Assembly (NCBI GenBank): GCA_016716305.1
Contig: JADJWP010000002.1
Span: forward strand, 2,168,501 to 2,232,500
From: Chloracidobacterium sp.
GTDB taxonomy: Bacteria; Acidobacteriota; Blastocatellia; Pyrinomonadales; Pyrinomonadaceae
Direction: 5' to 3'
Length of the DNA stretch: 64,000 nt
Part shown: in pieces, positions 17,014-25,600 of the stretch
Layout: each line of letters opens with the position of its first letter
How positions within the stretch are numbered: position 1 is the stretch's first letter
Position numbers and translations under genes: made by a program
Notes under the pieces: model-generated
Databases searched by the model: none
Told to the model about the DNA's origin: nothing
What the model saw: the letters and a program-made list of their open reading frames with translations, nothing else

Positions 17014-18081
17014 CTAATTTACCACAGGCTCGGCTATCGCGACGCCGCCATTTCCTCGTCTCCTCCAGATAAATCCATCAAGGATATAGTGAGTAAGCTG
17101 TGGAACGGCCAACAAAGGCACAAACCACATCTTCCACTCGTTCAAATTCCAATTTTCGCCGAAGAGCCATGTCCGTTCGTGCCAAACACCCCGACTCCAA
17201 AAAAGCTCTTCGATGTACGCTAAAGCCCAAAGCGTAGCTAGAAACACGATCCAATTACTGGTCAACCCTCGATATAGCGAACCCGACGATGCACGCCTCA
17301 TCTGTGCATAGACGTAGATCAAAGCGAAATAGGGAACACCGTGGATTATCACGTTGGTAACCGTGAACGCGTAGTCTGAATTAAAGACCACGATGCCAAC
17401 ATACCAGCATATCGCCGTGGTCGCTACGACGATATCTTTGCCAATATTCAAGAAACCGCGATTCAAATATAAGAATATAGATCTAGCGAAGTACAAGGTG
17501 AGCGCAAAAACATAGATCGGAAAGAGAATGTCCTCGACAATTACGGGAAGCTGGACAAAGTCGTTCTCAACGAACCAATTAAAATTGCGCGGAAGAGACG
17601 TCATCCAAAACGCCAATGGGTAAACGGTCGCCAGATAAACGGCTGACGCGTCGATCCACCATGTCCATTTCTCGGTTTCCCCAAGCTTTCGGCGGTATAA
17701 CGCAACCCAGCCATATTGCTGCCGGACGAAATGAAACACCGCAATGACGGCAAGTGCCCTCCAGAACGTAAGCTCTCCCTCCGAATACAGTGCCACGCCA
17801 ACCGCATAACCAAGTATCGGTACCAGCGTGTAAAGCCAAAAACGACGCTTGTATTCCCCAATGTCAAAATAGACCCGAAAGCTTGTCGACCAAACATGAG
17901 CAACGTCTATAAGCAAGATCGCGGTGACCCAGGTCCAATCGGGCGAAGCTTCGTCCAAAACACCCAAGCGCCATCCAACCGCCAGAAGCAGCAAAGACAC
18001 GACGGCACTTCCGAGAAAGACCGACAGATCAATATTTCTCGAAAACAGCCAGATATTTTCTCGCTCAATAGTCGGCTTCAT
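17014..18081 (-). CDS. Polytopic membrane protein of unknown function
   Basis: 355 aa from the ATG at 18081 (AGG seven bases upstream), overlapping the preceding gene by 17 bases. About nine or ten hydrophobic helices are visible, rich in Trp and Tyr (for example IFLYLNRG, VTNVIIHGVPYFALIYVYAQ). Several histidines lie in or near membrane segments (DVAHVWSTS, VFHFVRQQYGW, IIHGVPYF, LTHYILDGFIWR), which could bind a metal or haem. This is inference. I do not recognise the family. Operon context links it to the Tat-exported FAD oxidoreductase and the spermidine-synthase-like gene upstream. Confidence 0.75.
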   Translation of the reverse strand: MKPTIERENIWLFSRNIDLSVFLGSAVVSLLLLAVGWRLGVLDEASPDWTWVTAILLIDVAHVWSTSFRVYFDIGEYKRRFWLYTLVPILGYAVGVALYSEGELTFWRALAVIAVFHFVRQQYGWVALYRRKLGETEKWTWWIDASAVYLATVYPLAFWMTSLPRNFNWFVENDFVQLPVIVEDILFPIYVFALTLYFARSIFLYLNRGFLNIGKDIVVATTAICWYVGIVVFNSDYAFTVTNVIIHGVPYFALIYVYAQMRRASSGSLYRGLTSNWIVFLATLWALAYIEELFWSRGVWHERTWLFGENWNLNEWKMWFVPLLAVPQLTHYILDGFIWRRRGNGGVAIAEPVVN

Positions 18082-18517
18082 CGGTATACCTGTTGATCGC
18101 CGCAAAGAGATCTAGAACTCTAGGCGAACTGCGGTCCAAGAAACTAGCCCTGAAACTATCTTCCATGCCTCGCTCAATGACCATTCCCGCCAGAAAGTCG
18201 ATGATCGCGGGTCTTCTCTTAGCGTCGATTCCCTCAAGGATGAATTCGAAATCATTCTGGTTATCGAGGCCCCACGAAAGAAAAAGTACGGCTGCTTCTT
18301 GTCCCGGTGCACCGTCCACCGTTAATAGCCACGTGCGCAGTTCTTCCGGTCGTCCCGTTAAATCATACTTTTTCAATTTTAATTTGGTTCCTTCCTGACA
18401 CCATTGAATGCTCCACTTTTTCTCCAAAACAAAGTACTCAGCCTGAACAAATACAGCTGTTGCGCAGAGAAGCATTAACGCACAGAACAGCGATATTCCT
18501 ATCTTTATAGATTTCAT
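18065..18517 (-). CDS. Secreted hypothetical protein, 150 aa
   Basis: Begins with a signal sequence (about 1-26, ending VQA) followed by a small domain with WSIQWCQEG and LFLSWGLDNQNDFEFILEGID. No known family recognised. Its ATG overlaps the stop of the FAD oxidoreductase gene (ATGA) and its 3' end overlaps the membrane-protein gene, so the three are translationally coupled. Confidence 0.7.
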   Translation of the reverse strand: MKSIKIGISLFCALMLLCATAVFVQAEYFVLEKKWSIQWCQEGTKLKLKKYDLTGRPEELRTWLLTVDGAPGQEAAVLFLSWGLDNQNDFEFILEGIDAKRRPAIIDFLAGMVIERGMEDSFRASFLDRSSPRVLDLFAAINRYTDEADY

Positions 18518-20112
18518 TCCGGAATGGCGTCTGCCGCCCGCAGGCCGTGATAAAACGCTTCTTCGAATAATGCGATGCCGCTTAGATCAGTGTGCGCAAA
18601 ATGGATATTTCGATACGGTTTTAAGGCCTTTTTGCGTTCACTACCCCAGATAAAGCCGGGCCTCGGGCTGATCATGGCATGTCCCCAGCGCATTATATCA
18701 ATACGTTCGCAAAGGTCGTATATTTCCGGGTGGGCTCGGGCAACGTCGGTGAGGCAAACGTCCGCAAGTTCACGCCATTCGTAGTTCAATAGTTTTGTCC
18801 GGCCATCTTCCTCATGACACATCGGATAATAATACGTCCAAACGGCCCGGCCGTGATCAATTCCCTTTTGGTGGGTCGCGTTAACATATCCGAGGGACGG
18901 GCTCTCGTAAAGAACGTTGTCCCAGGCTAGTGGAAAATCGCGAGCGAATCGGGGCCTCGGTCGGTCGTTCAGTTGGAGATTTGCAACGAACCAGGAATTA
19001 CTTTGGAACGCGGCCGCGTCAAAAGGACGTTCCTCGGCAAATCCTCGAATAACATACGGTGATGAGAATATCGGCGAGGCAAAAATGACGCTCTCGCAAT
19101 GAAACCCGCGAAGCTCGCCGTCAGCGAGGCAGATCACATCAGCACCTTTATCTTTCGGAAGTATAGAGACTACGGCATGCGAAGGACGCGAGTTTTCCGC
19201 TGATTTCTCGGCCAAATGACGCACAAATCGCCCGTTACCCTCCGGAAACGTGATGAACGGCTGTGACTCATTTCCGCCTGCACGGACCCGCGAACAAAAA
19301 TAAAAAAGGCCTGCCCAAGCGGACGTCTGTTCAAGCTTTAGTCCATAATCGTCACGGCAGGCATAATCGCAATACCAAAACAAACGTTCAGAACTGAAGC
19401 CCTTTTGTATCAGCCATTCGCTGAAGTTCAGCTTATCGAGGGCGGTAACCTCGGAATCGTCAGAACATTTGGCAGAAGGAACAACAAATGCGCGCCGCCC
19501 GGTACCATCGCGCCAGTTGACCCAATAGTCGATTTGCTTTTCAAATTCTCGAAGATCACGTTTATCATGCTCGCTCTCGCCTACATGAAGATATAGGCCT
19601 TCGTACCATCGGCCTTTATAGAACACCCGCTCTTCCGGTTCACGACACAAAAACTGCTCTTTGACGACAAGATCACCCGAGCTGTTGCGGCCGTCTGACA
19701 ATTCCATTTCATCCAGCAATTCGATCAATTCGCCGTTCTCGCGAAACGGTACGGGCAGATAATGAGCACCCCACGGATAACCGACCGGTTCTCCGGTTCC
19801 AGAACGCGACGTCCCACCAAGATCTCTCTCGAGCTCTAAGAGTACAAAGTCCGTAATGTTCCGCTTTCTCAGTTTCCACGCTGCTGCGAGACCTGCGACG
19901 CCGGCACCGACGATCGCGACCCGACAATTTTGCCAACTGCCCTCTGGAACTTCGAAGGAACGGCCTTCGCGCAGAATGTGACCAAGCTGCCAATTTGCTC
20001 CAACGAACTCGCCGCTTGGAAAGCGCGTTGGCCTTACCGAATCGCGACATGCTGCCATTGCAAGCGGAGCGCCTAGAAAGGTTGCTAGCAATTCGCGCCG
20101 CGAGATTCTCAC
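18514..20112 (-). CDS. FAD-dependent amine-oxidase-like oxidoreductase, Tat-exported lipoprotein
   Basis: 532 aa. The N-terminus carries a twin-arginine motif (SRRELL) and then a lipobox-like AMAAC, so it is probably exported folded with its flavin and lipid-anchored. Residues about 62-105 form the dinucleotide-binding fold (VAIVGAGVAGLAAAWKL, then LELERDLGGTSRSG), typical of flavin amine oxidases and protoporphyrinogen-oxidase-like enzymes. The substrate is unknown. The gene starts three bases after the spermidine-synthase-like gene in an operon that also contains S-adenosylmethionine decarboxylase. That makes oxidation of a polyamine or polyamine adduct a reasonable hypothesis. tatB and tatC are also in this window. 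Confidence 0.85.
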   Translation of the reverse strand: MRISRRELLATFLGAPLAMAACRDSVRPTRFPSGEFVGANWQLGHILREGRSFEVPEGSWQNCRVAIVGAGVAGLAAAWKLRKRNITDFVLLELERDLGGTSRSGTGEPVGYPWGAHYLPVPFRENGELIELLDEMELSDGRNSSGDLVVKEQFLCREPEERVFYKGRWYEGLYLHVGESEHDKRDLREFEKQIDYWVNWRDGTGRRAFVVPSAKCSDDSEVTALDKLNFSEWLIQKGFSSERLFWYCDYACRDDYGLKLEQTSAWAGLFYFCSRVRAGGNESQPFITFPEGNGRFVRHLAEKSAENSRPSHAVVSILPKDKGADVICLADGELRGFHCESVIFASPIFSSPYVIRGFAEERPFDAAAFQSNSWFVANLQLNDRPRPRFARDFPLAWDNVLYESPSLGYVNATHQKGIDHGRAVWTYYYPMCHEEDGRTKLLNYEWRELADVCLTDVARAHPEIYDLCERIDIMRWGHAMISPRPGFIWGSERKKALKPYRNIHFAHTDLSGIALFEEAFYHGLRAADAIPE

Positions 20113-20115
20113 GTT

Positions 20116-21639
20116 TTATTCGAACCTCCGCCATTCAGACTCGTAATAACGGACCAACGCCTGATTATCAAGACGGTTGATCTCAACCTCACCGTCGGGC
20201 ATCGTCATATCGAGCGGAAATTCGAACATTGATGAGAATGAGGTCTCGTTGAGAAACTTCAGCTCGATCCCGTCCGGTGGCTTCTTAGGTGTTTCAAAAG
20301 GATGGCGTTTCGCCAGTGCATACCCCCAAACTCCGAAACTCGGGACGGTAGTCTGGAATGGCCGTACCGTAAAGCCGGCTGCCTCAAGCGTCTTGATGAT
20401 CGACCAAAACGAGCGGCGTGCATAAAGCGGAGACGTGCACTGAATGACCACCGCAGCCTCAGGCTGAAGCCTCGCCTGAAGGAGATTGTAGAACCGTGTC
20501 GAGTAGAGCTTGCCGAGAGCGAAGTTGTTCGGGTCCGGAAAATCGACGATCGCGATATCAAACTGCGCACTGTCAGTACCATCGGCCCAAACGAATGCAT
20601 CGGCATTTATCACGCTGACCCGGGGATCATCCATTGAACCGCCGTTGAGTTCGCCAAGGGCCGGAAGTTCTTTAGAGAGCCCCGTCATAAGAGGATCAAG
20701 ATCGACCAATGTCACGCTCTCGACTGACGGATATTTCAATATTTCTCGAACCGCCAGCCCGTCACCGCCGCCGAGGACCAGAATACGTCGCGGTGATCCG
20801 CTAAACGCCGCAAATGCAGGATGCACCAATGCCTCATGATATCGATACTCATCGAACGAGTTGTATTGAAGGTTTCCGTTCAAAAAGAGCGAATGGCCAA
20901 GTTTTCCGCGAGTGACGACGATCCTCTGGTACGGCGAGCTTTTCGCATAAATGATCTGATCCGGAAAAAGGGCATCCTCGGCAAGCGTCGTAAGTGTATC
21001 AGCCTTTATGAACGCGATGATCAGAACGACCAGGACCACACCGCCCTTTACGCGAAGCATCGTCAATTTTCTCGTAGCGATCAGGGGTTCAAGCAGCCAT
21101 GTACCCCAGACACCGACGAGCGCGTTTAGCATTCCGAACAAAAGTGAGGTCCTGTTCAGGCCCAGCTTTGGGACAAGAAAGATGGGGAACATCAGAGACG
21201 CAACCAGGGCACCAATATAATCAAGAGCTAGCACCCTTGAAACCAGGTCCTTAAAGTCCAATTCGTCTTTCAGGATCCGCATCAATAGCGGGATCTCGAG
21301 TCCGACAAGACCGCCGATGATAAAGACCATCGAATATAGGATCAGCCCAAAATAAGAGACGTTGGCGAAGGAAAGAAACAGTAGCGGGGCCGAAAGTCCG
21401 CCGATGATCGCAACCGCAAGCTCGATGTCGACGAATTTTTCAGCAAGATTTTTGTCGAGGAACCCAGAAAGCCAGGAGCCAACACCCATCGCGAAAAGAT
21501 AGATGCCGATTATTAGCGAAAACTGGGTTACCGAATCGCCGAGAACGTAACTGGAAACGGTCGCTGCGAGGAGTTCGTAGATCAAGCCGCAAGTGGCAAT
21601 GATCACGACGTTGAGGAATAAAAGTGGAACGCGCTTCAT
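20116..21639 (-). CDS. Membrane-embedded spermidine-synthase-like aminopropyltransferase
   Basis: 507 aa from the ATG at 21639 (start MKRVPLLF); a TTG 14 codons earlier is less likely. The N-terminal half (about 1-220) has six or seven membrane helices. The C-terminal half is a SpeE-like Rossmann methyltransferase fold. It has SSPYQRIVVTR, the nucleotide-binding GGGDGLAVREILKYP, VTLVDLDPLM, and the acidic gate region DFPDPNN where SpeE has a D-x-x-D/E motif. Soluble SpeE transfers an aminopropyl group from decarboxylated AdoMet to putrescine. The fused membrane domain here suggests a substrate in or near the membrane. Operon partners include the AdoMet decarboxylase, DUF350 and DUF4178. Confidence 0.85.
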   Translation of the reverse strand: MKRVPLLFLNVVIIATCGLIYELLAATVSSYVLGDSVTQFSLIIGIYLFAMGVGSWLSGFLDKNLAEKFVDIELAVAIIGGLSAPLLFLSFANVSYFGLILYSMVFIIGGLVGLEIPLLMRILKDELDFKDLVSRVLALDYIGALVASLMFPIFLVPKLGLNRTSLLFGMLNALVGVWGTWLLEPLIATRKLTMLRVKGGVVLVVLIIAFIKADTLTTLAEDALFPDQIIYAKSSPYQRIVVTRGKLGHSLFLNGNLQYNSFDEYRYHEALVHPAFAAFSGSPRRILVLGGGDGLAVREILKYPSVESVTLVDLDPLMTGLSKELPALGELNGGSMDDPRVSVINADAFVWADGTDSAQFDIAIVDFPDPNNFALGKLYSTRFYNLLQARLQPEAAVVIQCTSPLYARRSFWSIIKTLEAAGFTVRPFQTTVPSFGVWGYALAKRHPFETPKKPPDGIELKFLNETSFSSMFEFPLDMTMPDGEVEINRLDNQALVRYYESEWRRFE

Positions 21640-21727
21640 ATCAACGGAGAATGGAAAAAACTGAATGGAAAAGGAAATCAACTGCGGTCACTTCCCATTC
21701 TCCATTGTCCGCCGGAGGAACTCGGAA

Positions 21728-21988
21728 CTAGCCATTGATAGCTGCGGCTACGATCAACGCTATTCCAAGGATCATTGCACCTATTACGATCGCGAGTGCG
21801 GTATTGTGATCTTCCTCGATCTCTTTTCGGATCGAGAACGGCGTTACCTTGTCCATTATAAAGAAAGCAATCGCGAAAACGACCAATCCGATCAAAACGA
21901 AGATCAGCGTTGTTACGAGAACTTCAAGTAGTTGATCGAGCTTTACGACCGCTGCTAGAACGGGCGCATCAAAGATCTTCATCGACAT
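21728..21988 (-). CDS. DUF350 (UPF0719, YjfL-like) membrane protein
   Basis: 86 aa with two clear membrane helices: LVTTLIFVLIGLVVFAIAFF (about 23-44) and TALAIVIGAMILGIALIVAAA near the C-terminus. An acidic/basic loop lies between them. Matches DUF350 proteins, which occur in one to four copies of this helix pair; this is the minimal version. The ATG follows directly after the stop codon of the 49-aa gene, and its ribosome site (GGAGG) lies inside that gene. The family is genomically linked with polyamine-type genes and, in E. coli, with the yjfIJKLMC cluster; its biochemical role is unknown. Confidence 0.9.
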   Translation of the reverse strand: MSMKIFDAPVLAAVVKLDQLLEVLVTTLIFVLIGLVVFAIAFFIMDKVTPFSIRKEIEEDHNTALAIVIGAMILGIALIVAAAING

Positions 21989-22138
21989 CTATTTTCCTCC
22001 ACGAAATCCCGAATAAATGAATGGCACACCCAAACGCGACTTACTGCCGGAATTAGCCAATTCCCAACCAAACCATGCTGATGCGGAATAAAGCACGAGA
22101 ACGCCCATCCCAAATACAAGATAAAGTTTCTTAATCAT
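21989..22138 (-). CDS. 49-aa membrane peptide
   Basis: Short frame read directly: MIKKLYLVFGMGVLVLYSAS at the start, then AWFGWELANSG and ending IYSGFRGGK. One hydrophobic helix (about 5-25), a short aromatic segment and a glycine-rich basic tail. It lies 21 bases after the DUF4178 gene and its TAG is followed at once by the DUF350 ATG. It also carries the DUF350 ribosome-binding site. Operon position and a clean frame argue that it is translated. No family recognised. Confidence 0.7.
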   Translation of the reverse strand: MIKKLYLVFGMGVLVLYSASAWFGWELANSGSKSRLGVPFIYSGFRGGK

Positions 22139-22159
22139 AACGATTCGACCTTCAAACTT

Positions 22160-24100
22160 CTATTCGCTATCATCGTCGCTCGACGTACTGAACATGCTCT
22201 CGCTCCATCGCTTCGATTCGAATGAGAATTTACGAAGAAGGCCGAGAACGGGGACGATAAGCAAAAGTACTAACGAGCAACAGAAATTCACCCCGCGATT
22301 GACCCCTTGTTCGACCTTGACCGTTACGGGCATCGATTGCTGCCAATTCTGCCATGTTCCTTCAACGCGAAGCGTGTATTTTCCCGACGGAAGCGACGAG
22401 ATCGTCGCATCCTGAGACTGGCCGCCTTCGGTCCAGGCACCATCGCTATCTGTACCCGAATAATATTCGATAGGAATGTTGACCGATTCGACCTCCTGGC
22501 TTTGATCGTTGATCAGGTCGACATCCAGATCGGCCCAAGAGTTATTCACAGGAGCGACCGCAGTAATACGGACATTCCTGTTTGCTTTCAAATCGAACGA
22601 TTGGCTGAATGACGCCTGCGGCTGCGTAGCATTGAGCATCGGCGGAAGGTCGACTTGCTGCGAAAGCACCGTGTTTGTAATACCGGTGAATGGCAGCATA
22701 AATATTGCGAGCACAAGGAGTAGAAATAAAGGAAGCGCGCCCCATGTGTAATAAAACCGGCCAGTGAAAGGCTGATTTGGCGCGACCGACCATGGTTTTG
22801 GCAGATCAGTCACCCCGAAGGCCTTTTCGATCTCGGCGTTGGTCATGTAAACGCCCGCCGACCAGTTCATTTCGCCGGCCGTTATTTCCTGCGAAAGCAT
22901 CAACGGAGCAGATACGTAATCAACCGCCCGGGCAGTTTCGCCCTGCTCGACCCGCCAATAGAATTCACCCTGAACGTAACGCACGACCGCCTGTGCGTCC
23001 TGAAATATCTTGAAGGTGCTGCCGTTATACGTGACCTTGGAACCGGCGGCGAACCCCCCGCTCTGCTCGACCTCGGCCGGGTTAACAGGCTCAACGAAAT
23101 TCCAATGGTTGTCGGAATGCACAAGCCACCGAAATCCGATCATCGGATTGTAAAGCAAATACTCGTGCCAGAAATAGTCGATCCCGTCAACGTTTACGCT
23201 CCTTACCATTCGACCGATGATCCGGAATCTCACATCACCTGGAAACACCCCCTCTTGCCCGATCTGCAAAACAAACTGATCCGCCGTCGGTGACGGCGTG
23301 AGTGCGTGCAAGTAGCTGAGATTCCCCTGATCGACATTGAGCAGCGAATTGCAGTTCGGACACGTCACGCGTTCGGCCTTATCAGGTGCAACAAGAGCCA
23401 GCGGACCTCCGCAATTAGGACAACCCATTGCAGCAGCGGTTGTCCGTTGTGCCTCACGGGTGACGGGACGCGCCGCGGCCAATCCGATCTCTTCGAGCGA
23501 GACCATGTTGCCGACAAAGACCCATGGCGGATCGATACTGTAATCGATCGTACCGAACGCGTTGTCCTTGCCGGAAAGGTCGGCGTATCGCGACTGTTCG
23601 TTTGGAACAAGTTTGTAAGGTATCTCGCCCTCAGCCGCGACGGATGTTGCCGTCCCCTTCTCGGTGACCATCAACTGCGTCGGGCCGGGTATTTCAGAAA
23701 CCGCCTGGCCGATCTGAAGTTGTTCGAACGAAGGAAGATGGGTACCGGTCGGGATCGGTTGAAAGAACGTTAGGTAAAATCGGCCCTGAGCTTCAGCGAG
23801 CCATCCGACCCACCCGTTTGAGAATGTTGCGTACCATTCATCCCAATAGCCGCCCATTTCGTGGCGTAATTGTGCTCGGCCTGTAAGTTCGAAACGGTTT
23901 CCCTTGAATTCGCCTTTTAATCCAAGCTTGAGTGGCGATTGTGAGTCCGCTATCTCGGCTACTTTTCCGAGGTCTTGCAATGCTCTGTCGGTCCTGGCTA
24001 CCGCCGATCGGCAGTATGGGCAAACTAGTACGATCGTCGAACCTTTTTGAAACTCGATCGGTGCCGCACAGGATGGGCAATTCGCCTTAAGTACGCTCAT
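22160..24100 (-). CDS. DUF4178 protein with two zinc ribbons and membrane anchors
   Basis: 646 aa from the ATG at 24100 (GGAGG six bases upstream). Zinc ribbon 1 is CPSC/CPYC (Cys 8, 11, 27, 30), followed by a first DUF4178-type beta domain (about 50-190; GGYWDEWYATFSNGWVGWLAE). Zinc ribbon 2 (CPNC ... CPNC) precedes a second DUF4178 domain (about 270-420; YFWHEYLLYNP, FRWLVHSDNHW). Then come a membrane helix (about 465-490), a beta-rich extracytoplasmic segment and a final helix (about 605-625). The ATG overlaps the speD stop codon (ATGA). Known family associations are with DUF350 and AdoMet decarboxylase/spermidine synthase genes; function unknown. Confidence 0.88.
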   Translation of the reverse strand: MSVLKANCPSCAAPIEFQKGSTIVLVCPYCRSAVARTDRALQDLGKVAEIADSQSPLKLGLKGEFKGNRFELTGRAQLRHEMGGYWDEWYATFSNGWVGWLAEAQGRFYLTFFQPIPTGTHLPSFEQLQIGQAVSEIPGPTQLMVTEKGTATSVAAEGEIPYKLVPNEQSRYADLSGKDNAFGTIDYSIDPPWVFVGNMVSLEEIGLAAARPVTREAQRTTAAAMGCPNCGGPLALVAPDKAERVTCPNCNSLLNVDQGNLSYLHALTPSPTADQFVLQIGQEGVFPGDVRFRIIGRMVRSVNVDGIDYFWHEYLLYNPMIGFRWLVHSDNHWNFVEPVNPAEVEQSGGFAAGSKVTYNGSTFKIFQDAQAVVRYVQGEFYWRVEQGETARAVDYVSAPLMLSQEITAGEMNWSAGVYMTNAEIEKAFGVTDLPKPWSVAPNQPFTGRFYYTWGALPLFLLLVLAIFMLPFTGITNTVLSQQVDLPPMLNATQPQASFSQSFDLKANRNVRITAVAPVNNSWADLDVDLINDQSQEVESVNIPIEYYSGTDSDGAWTEGGQSQDATISSLPSGKYTLRVEGTWQNWQQSMPVTVKVEQGVNRGVNFCCSLVLLLIVPVLGLLRKFSFESKRWSESMFSTSSDDDSE

Positions 24101-24483
24101 CCCAAACCTCCGGCGGTACTCGCCTGCGGATCTGCCGGTTCTATTTGACCCCGTTCGATCCGGGTAACCGTCACCAACCGGGCTCCGATCATTTCTCGGA
24201 GCTGCTCCGACCAATCCCATTCAGGACGCGTCTGGCAACAATAGAGATTGAAGGTGGCGGTGCCGTATTCTGGATATGTGTGACAAGCGAGATGTGATTC
24301 GGTCAGCGCTACTAACCCGGTAACGCCGCCCTCCCCATCAAATTTGTGCCATACGAAGCCGATAGACGTCAGGCCAAGATCATCCATGACCCGATCGAAG
24401 ACGGTGCGAAGCAGCGCCTCGTCGCGCAATTTGTCCGGATTGCATCCAGCGGCCTCGATCAGCCATTCTGTTCCTACGATCAT
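24097..24483 (-). CDS. speD: S-adenosylmethionine decarboxylase, small bacterial class
   Basis: 128 aa, the length of the short (class 1B) pyruvoyl enzymes. The self-processing site is intact: TESHLACHTYPEYG, with Ser63 as pyruvoyl precursor after Glu62 and His68 as processing base. A cysteine pair in FNLYCC (Cys82/83) fits the catalytic cysteine. It should make decarboxylated AdoMet, the aminopropyl donor. It is the first gene of the nine-gene operon and is divergent from the lipoprotein gene at 24581. The only candidate acceptor enzyme in the window is the membrane-bound SpeE-like protein four genes downstream. Confidence 0.92.
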   Translation of the reverse strand: MIVGTEWLIEAAGCNPDKLRDEALLRTVFDRVMDDLGLTSIGFVWHKFDGEGGVTGLVALTESHLACHTYPEYGTATFNLYCCQTRPEWDWSEQLREMIGARLVTVTRIERGQIEPADPQASTAGGLG

Positions 24484-24580
24484 CTAACAGACCTTGAATA
24501 CTTACGAAATCACCGATCCGATCGTTCCGAACATCGGCGATTATCAGTGCGTTATAATGAAAGACACGTGAAGTACGTCG

Positions 24581-25537
24581 ATGATGACTATAACCAAAAT
24601 TTCGGCTTTTGTCATTTTTCTTGCAGGTCTTTGCCTCACTGTCATTTCGTGTCAGAGCGTTTCGCTTGGTTCGAGAGAGACGGCGGTGGTACCAGTTAGA
24701 CCGGATACATATTTGCCGGCATTTGAAAACGGCCGGATCAACTCGCGCGAGATAACAGAGAGCAGCGGCATCGCTGCTTCAAAGTGTCAGGAGAATGTAC
24801 TGTGGACGCATAACGACTCCGGTGACGGGCCTTTCATATACGCAATAGATCTGCAGGGCCGTCATCTTGGAACTTGGAAGATACCCAACGTCTCGAACTT
24901 TGACTGGGAAGATATCGCAACGTTCAGGAATAAGGATGGTACTTGTTTCATCTATATTGGCGAGATCGGGAACAACAGGCGACGGCGTGCCGAATCCGAG
25001 ATATTCCGCATTACAGAACCGTTGATCGAAGGTGCGGGCGGGTCGAATCGAAGAAAGCCTGTGATAACGCCGAAAGCTGAGAAACTTAGGTTCGTCTATC
25101 CTGATGTTCGTCAGGATGCAGAAGCACTGCTTGTCCATCCAACAAGCGGAGAAATTTACGTGATCTCAAAACTCTTGACCGGTGCGGCAGGCGTTTACAA
25201 CGTTCAAGCGGATTTTGATTCCCCGAACGCGATCTTGGCCAAGAAGATAGGAGAGCTGTCGCTTCCAGCAGTTCCGAACGGCTTGGTGACCGGTGGCGAT
25301 ATATCACCCGACGGCAGGCGTGTTGTAGTCTCAGACTACTTCTCTGGTTACGAGCTCGTACTGGCCGTTGATGAAGAGAATTTTGACGAGATCTGGAGAT
25401 CAAAACCCCAACCATTCGATATCGGATCGCGAGAGATCGGGGAAGCCGTCGCTTATGGTGCTGATGGGATGTCGGTTTTTTCGACGAGCGAAAAAAGAAT
25501 TTCGCCTGTGTACAAAACGTTGCGAAAACCCGAATGA
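24581..25537 (+). CDS. Predicted lipoprotein, beta-propeller-like
   Basis: 318 aa. The signal sequence ends in a lipobox (LTVISC, Cys about 24). The remainder contains repeated short beta segments with HNDSGDGPFIYAID, WEDIA, IGNNRRRR, DAEALLVHPTSGEIYVISK and GGDISPDGRRVVVSDY, suggesting a beta-propeller of the esterase-like/SdiA-regulated type. No catalytic residues can be assigned with confidence. It is a single gene, divergent from the speD operon, ending close to the terminator that serves the convergent GWxTD gene. Confidence 0.75.
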   Translation: MMTITKISAFVIFLAGLCLTVISCQSVSLGSRETAVVPVRPDTYLPAFENGRINSREITESSGIAASKCQENVLWTHNDSGDGPFIYAIDLQGRHLGTWKIPNVSNFDWEDIATFRNKDGTCFIYIGEIGNNRRRRAESEIFRITEPLIEGAGGSNRRKPVITPKAEKLRFVYPDVRQDAEALLVHPTSGEIYVISKLLTGAAGVYNVQADFDSPNAILAKKIGELSLPAVPNGLVTGGDISPDGRRVVVSDYFSGYELVLAVDEENFDEIWRSKPQPFDIGSREIGEAVAYGADGMSVFSTSEKRISPVYKTLRKPE

Positions 25538-25545
25538 ATTTTGCA

Positions 25546-25578
25546 GAAGAAAAAGGCCGAAGTCTTGCGACCTCGGCC
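25546..25578 (-). terminator. Rho-independent terminator of the GWxTD gene
   Basis: Minus-strand stem GGCCGAGGTC / GACTTCGGCC (one G-T pair) with a GCAA loop followed by TTTTTCTTC. It is 22 bases after the stop codon at 25601. Confidence 0.88.
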
Positions 25579-25600
25579 AACTCGAATAGCTGTGCCGGAG

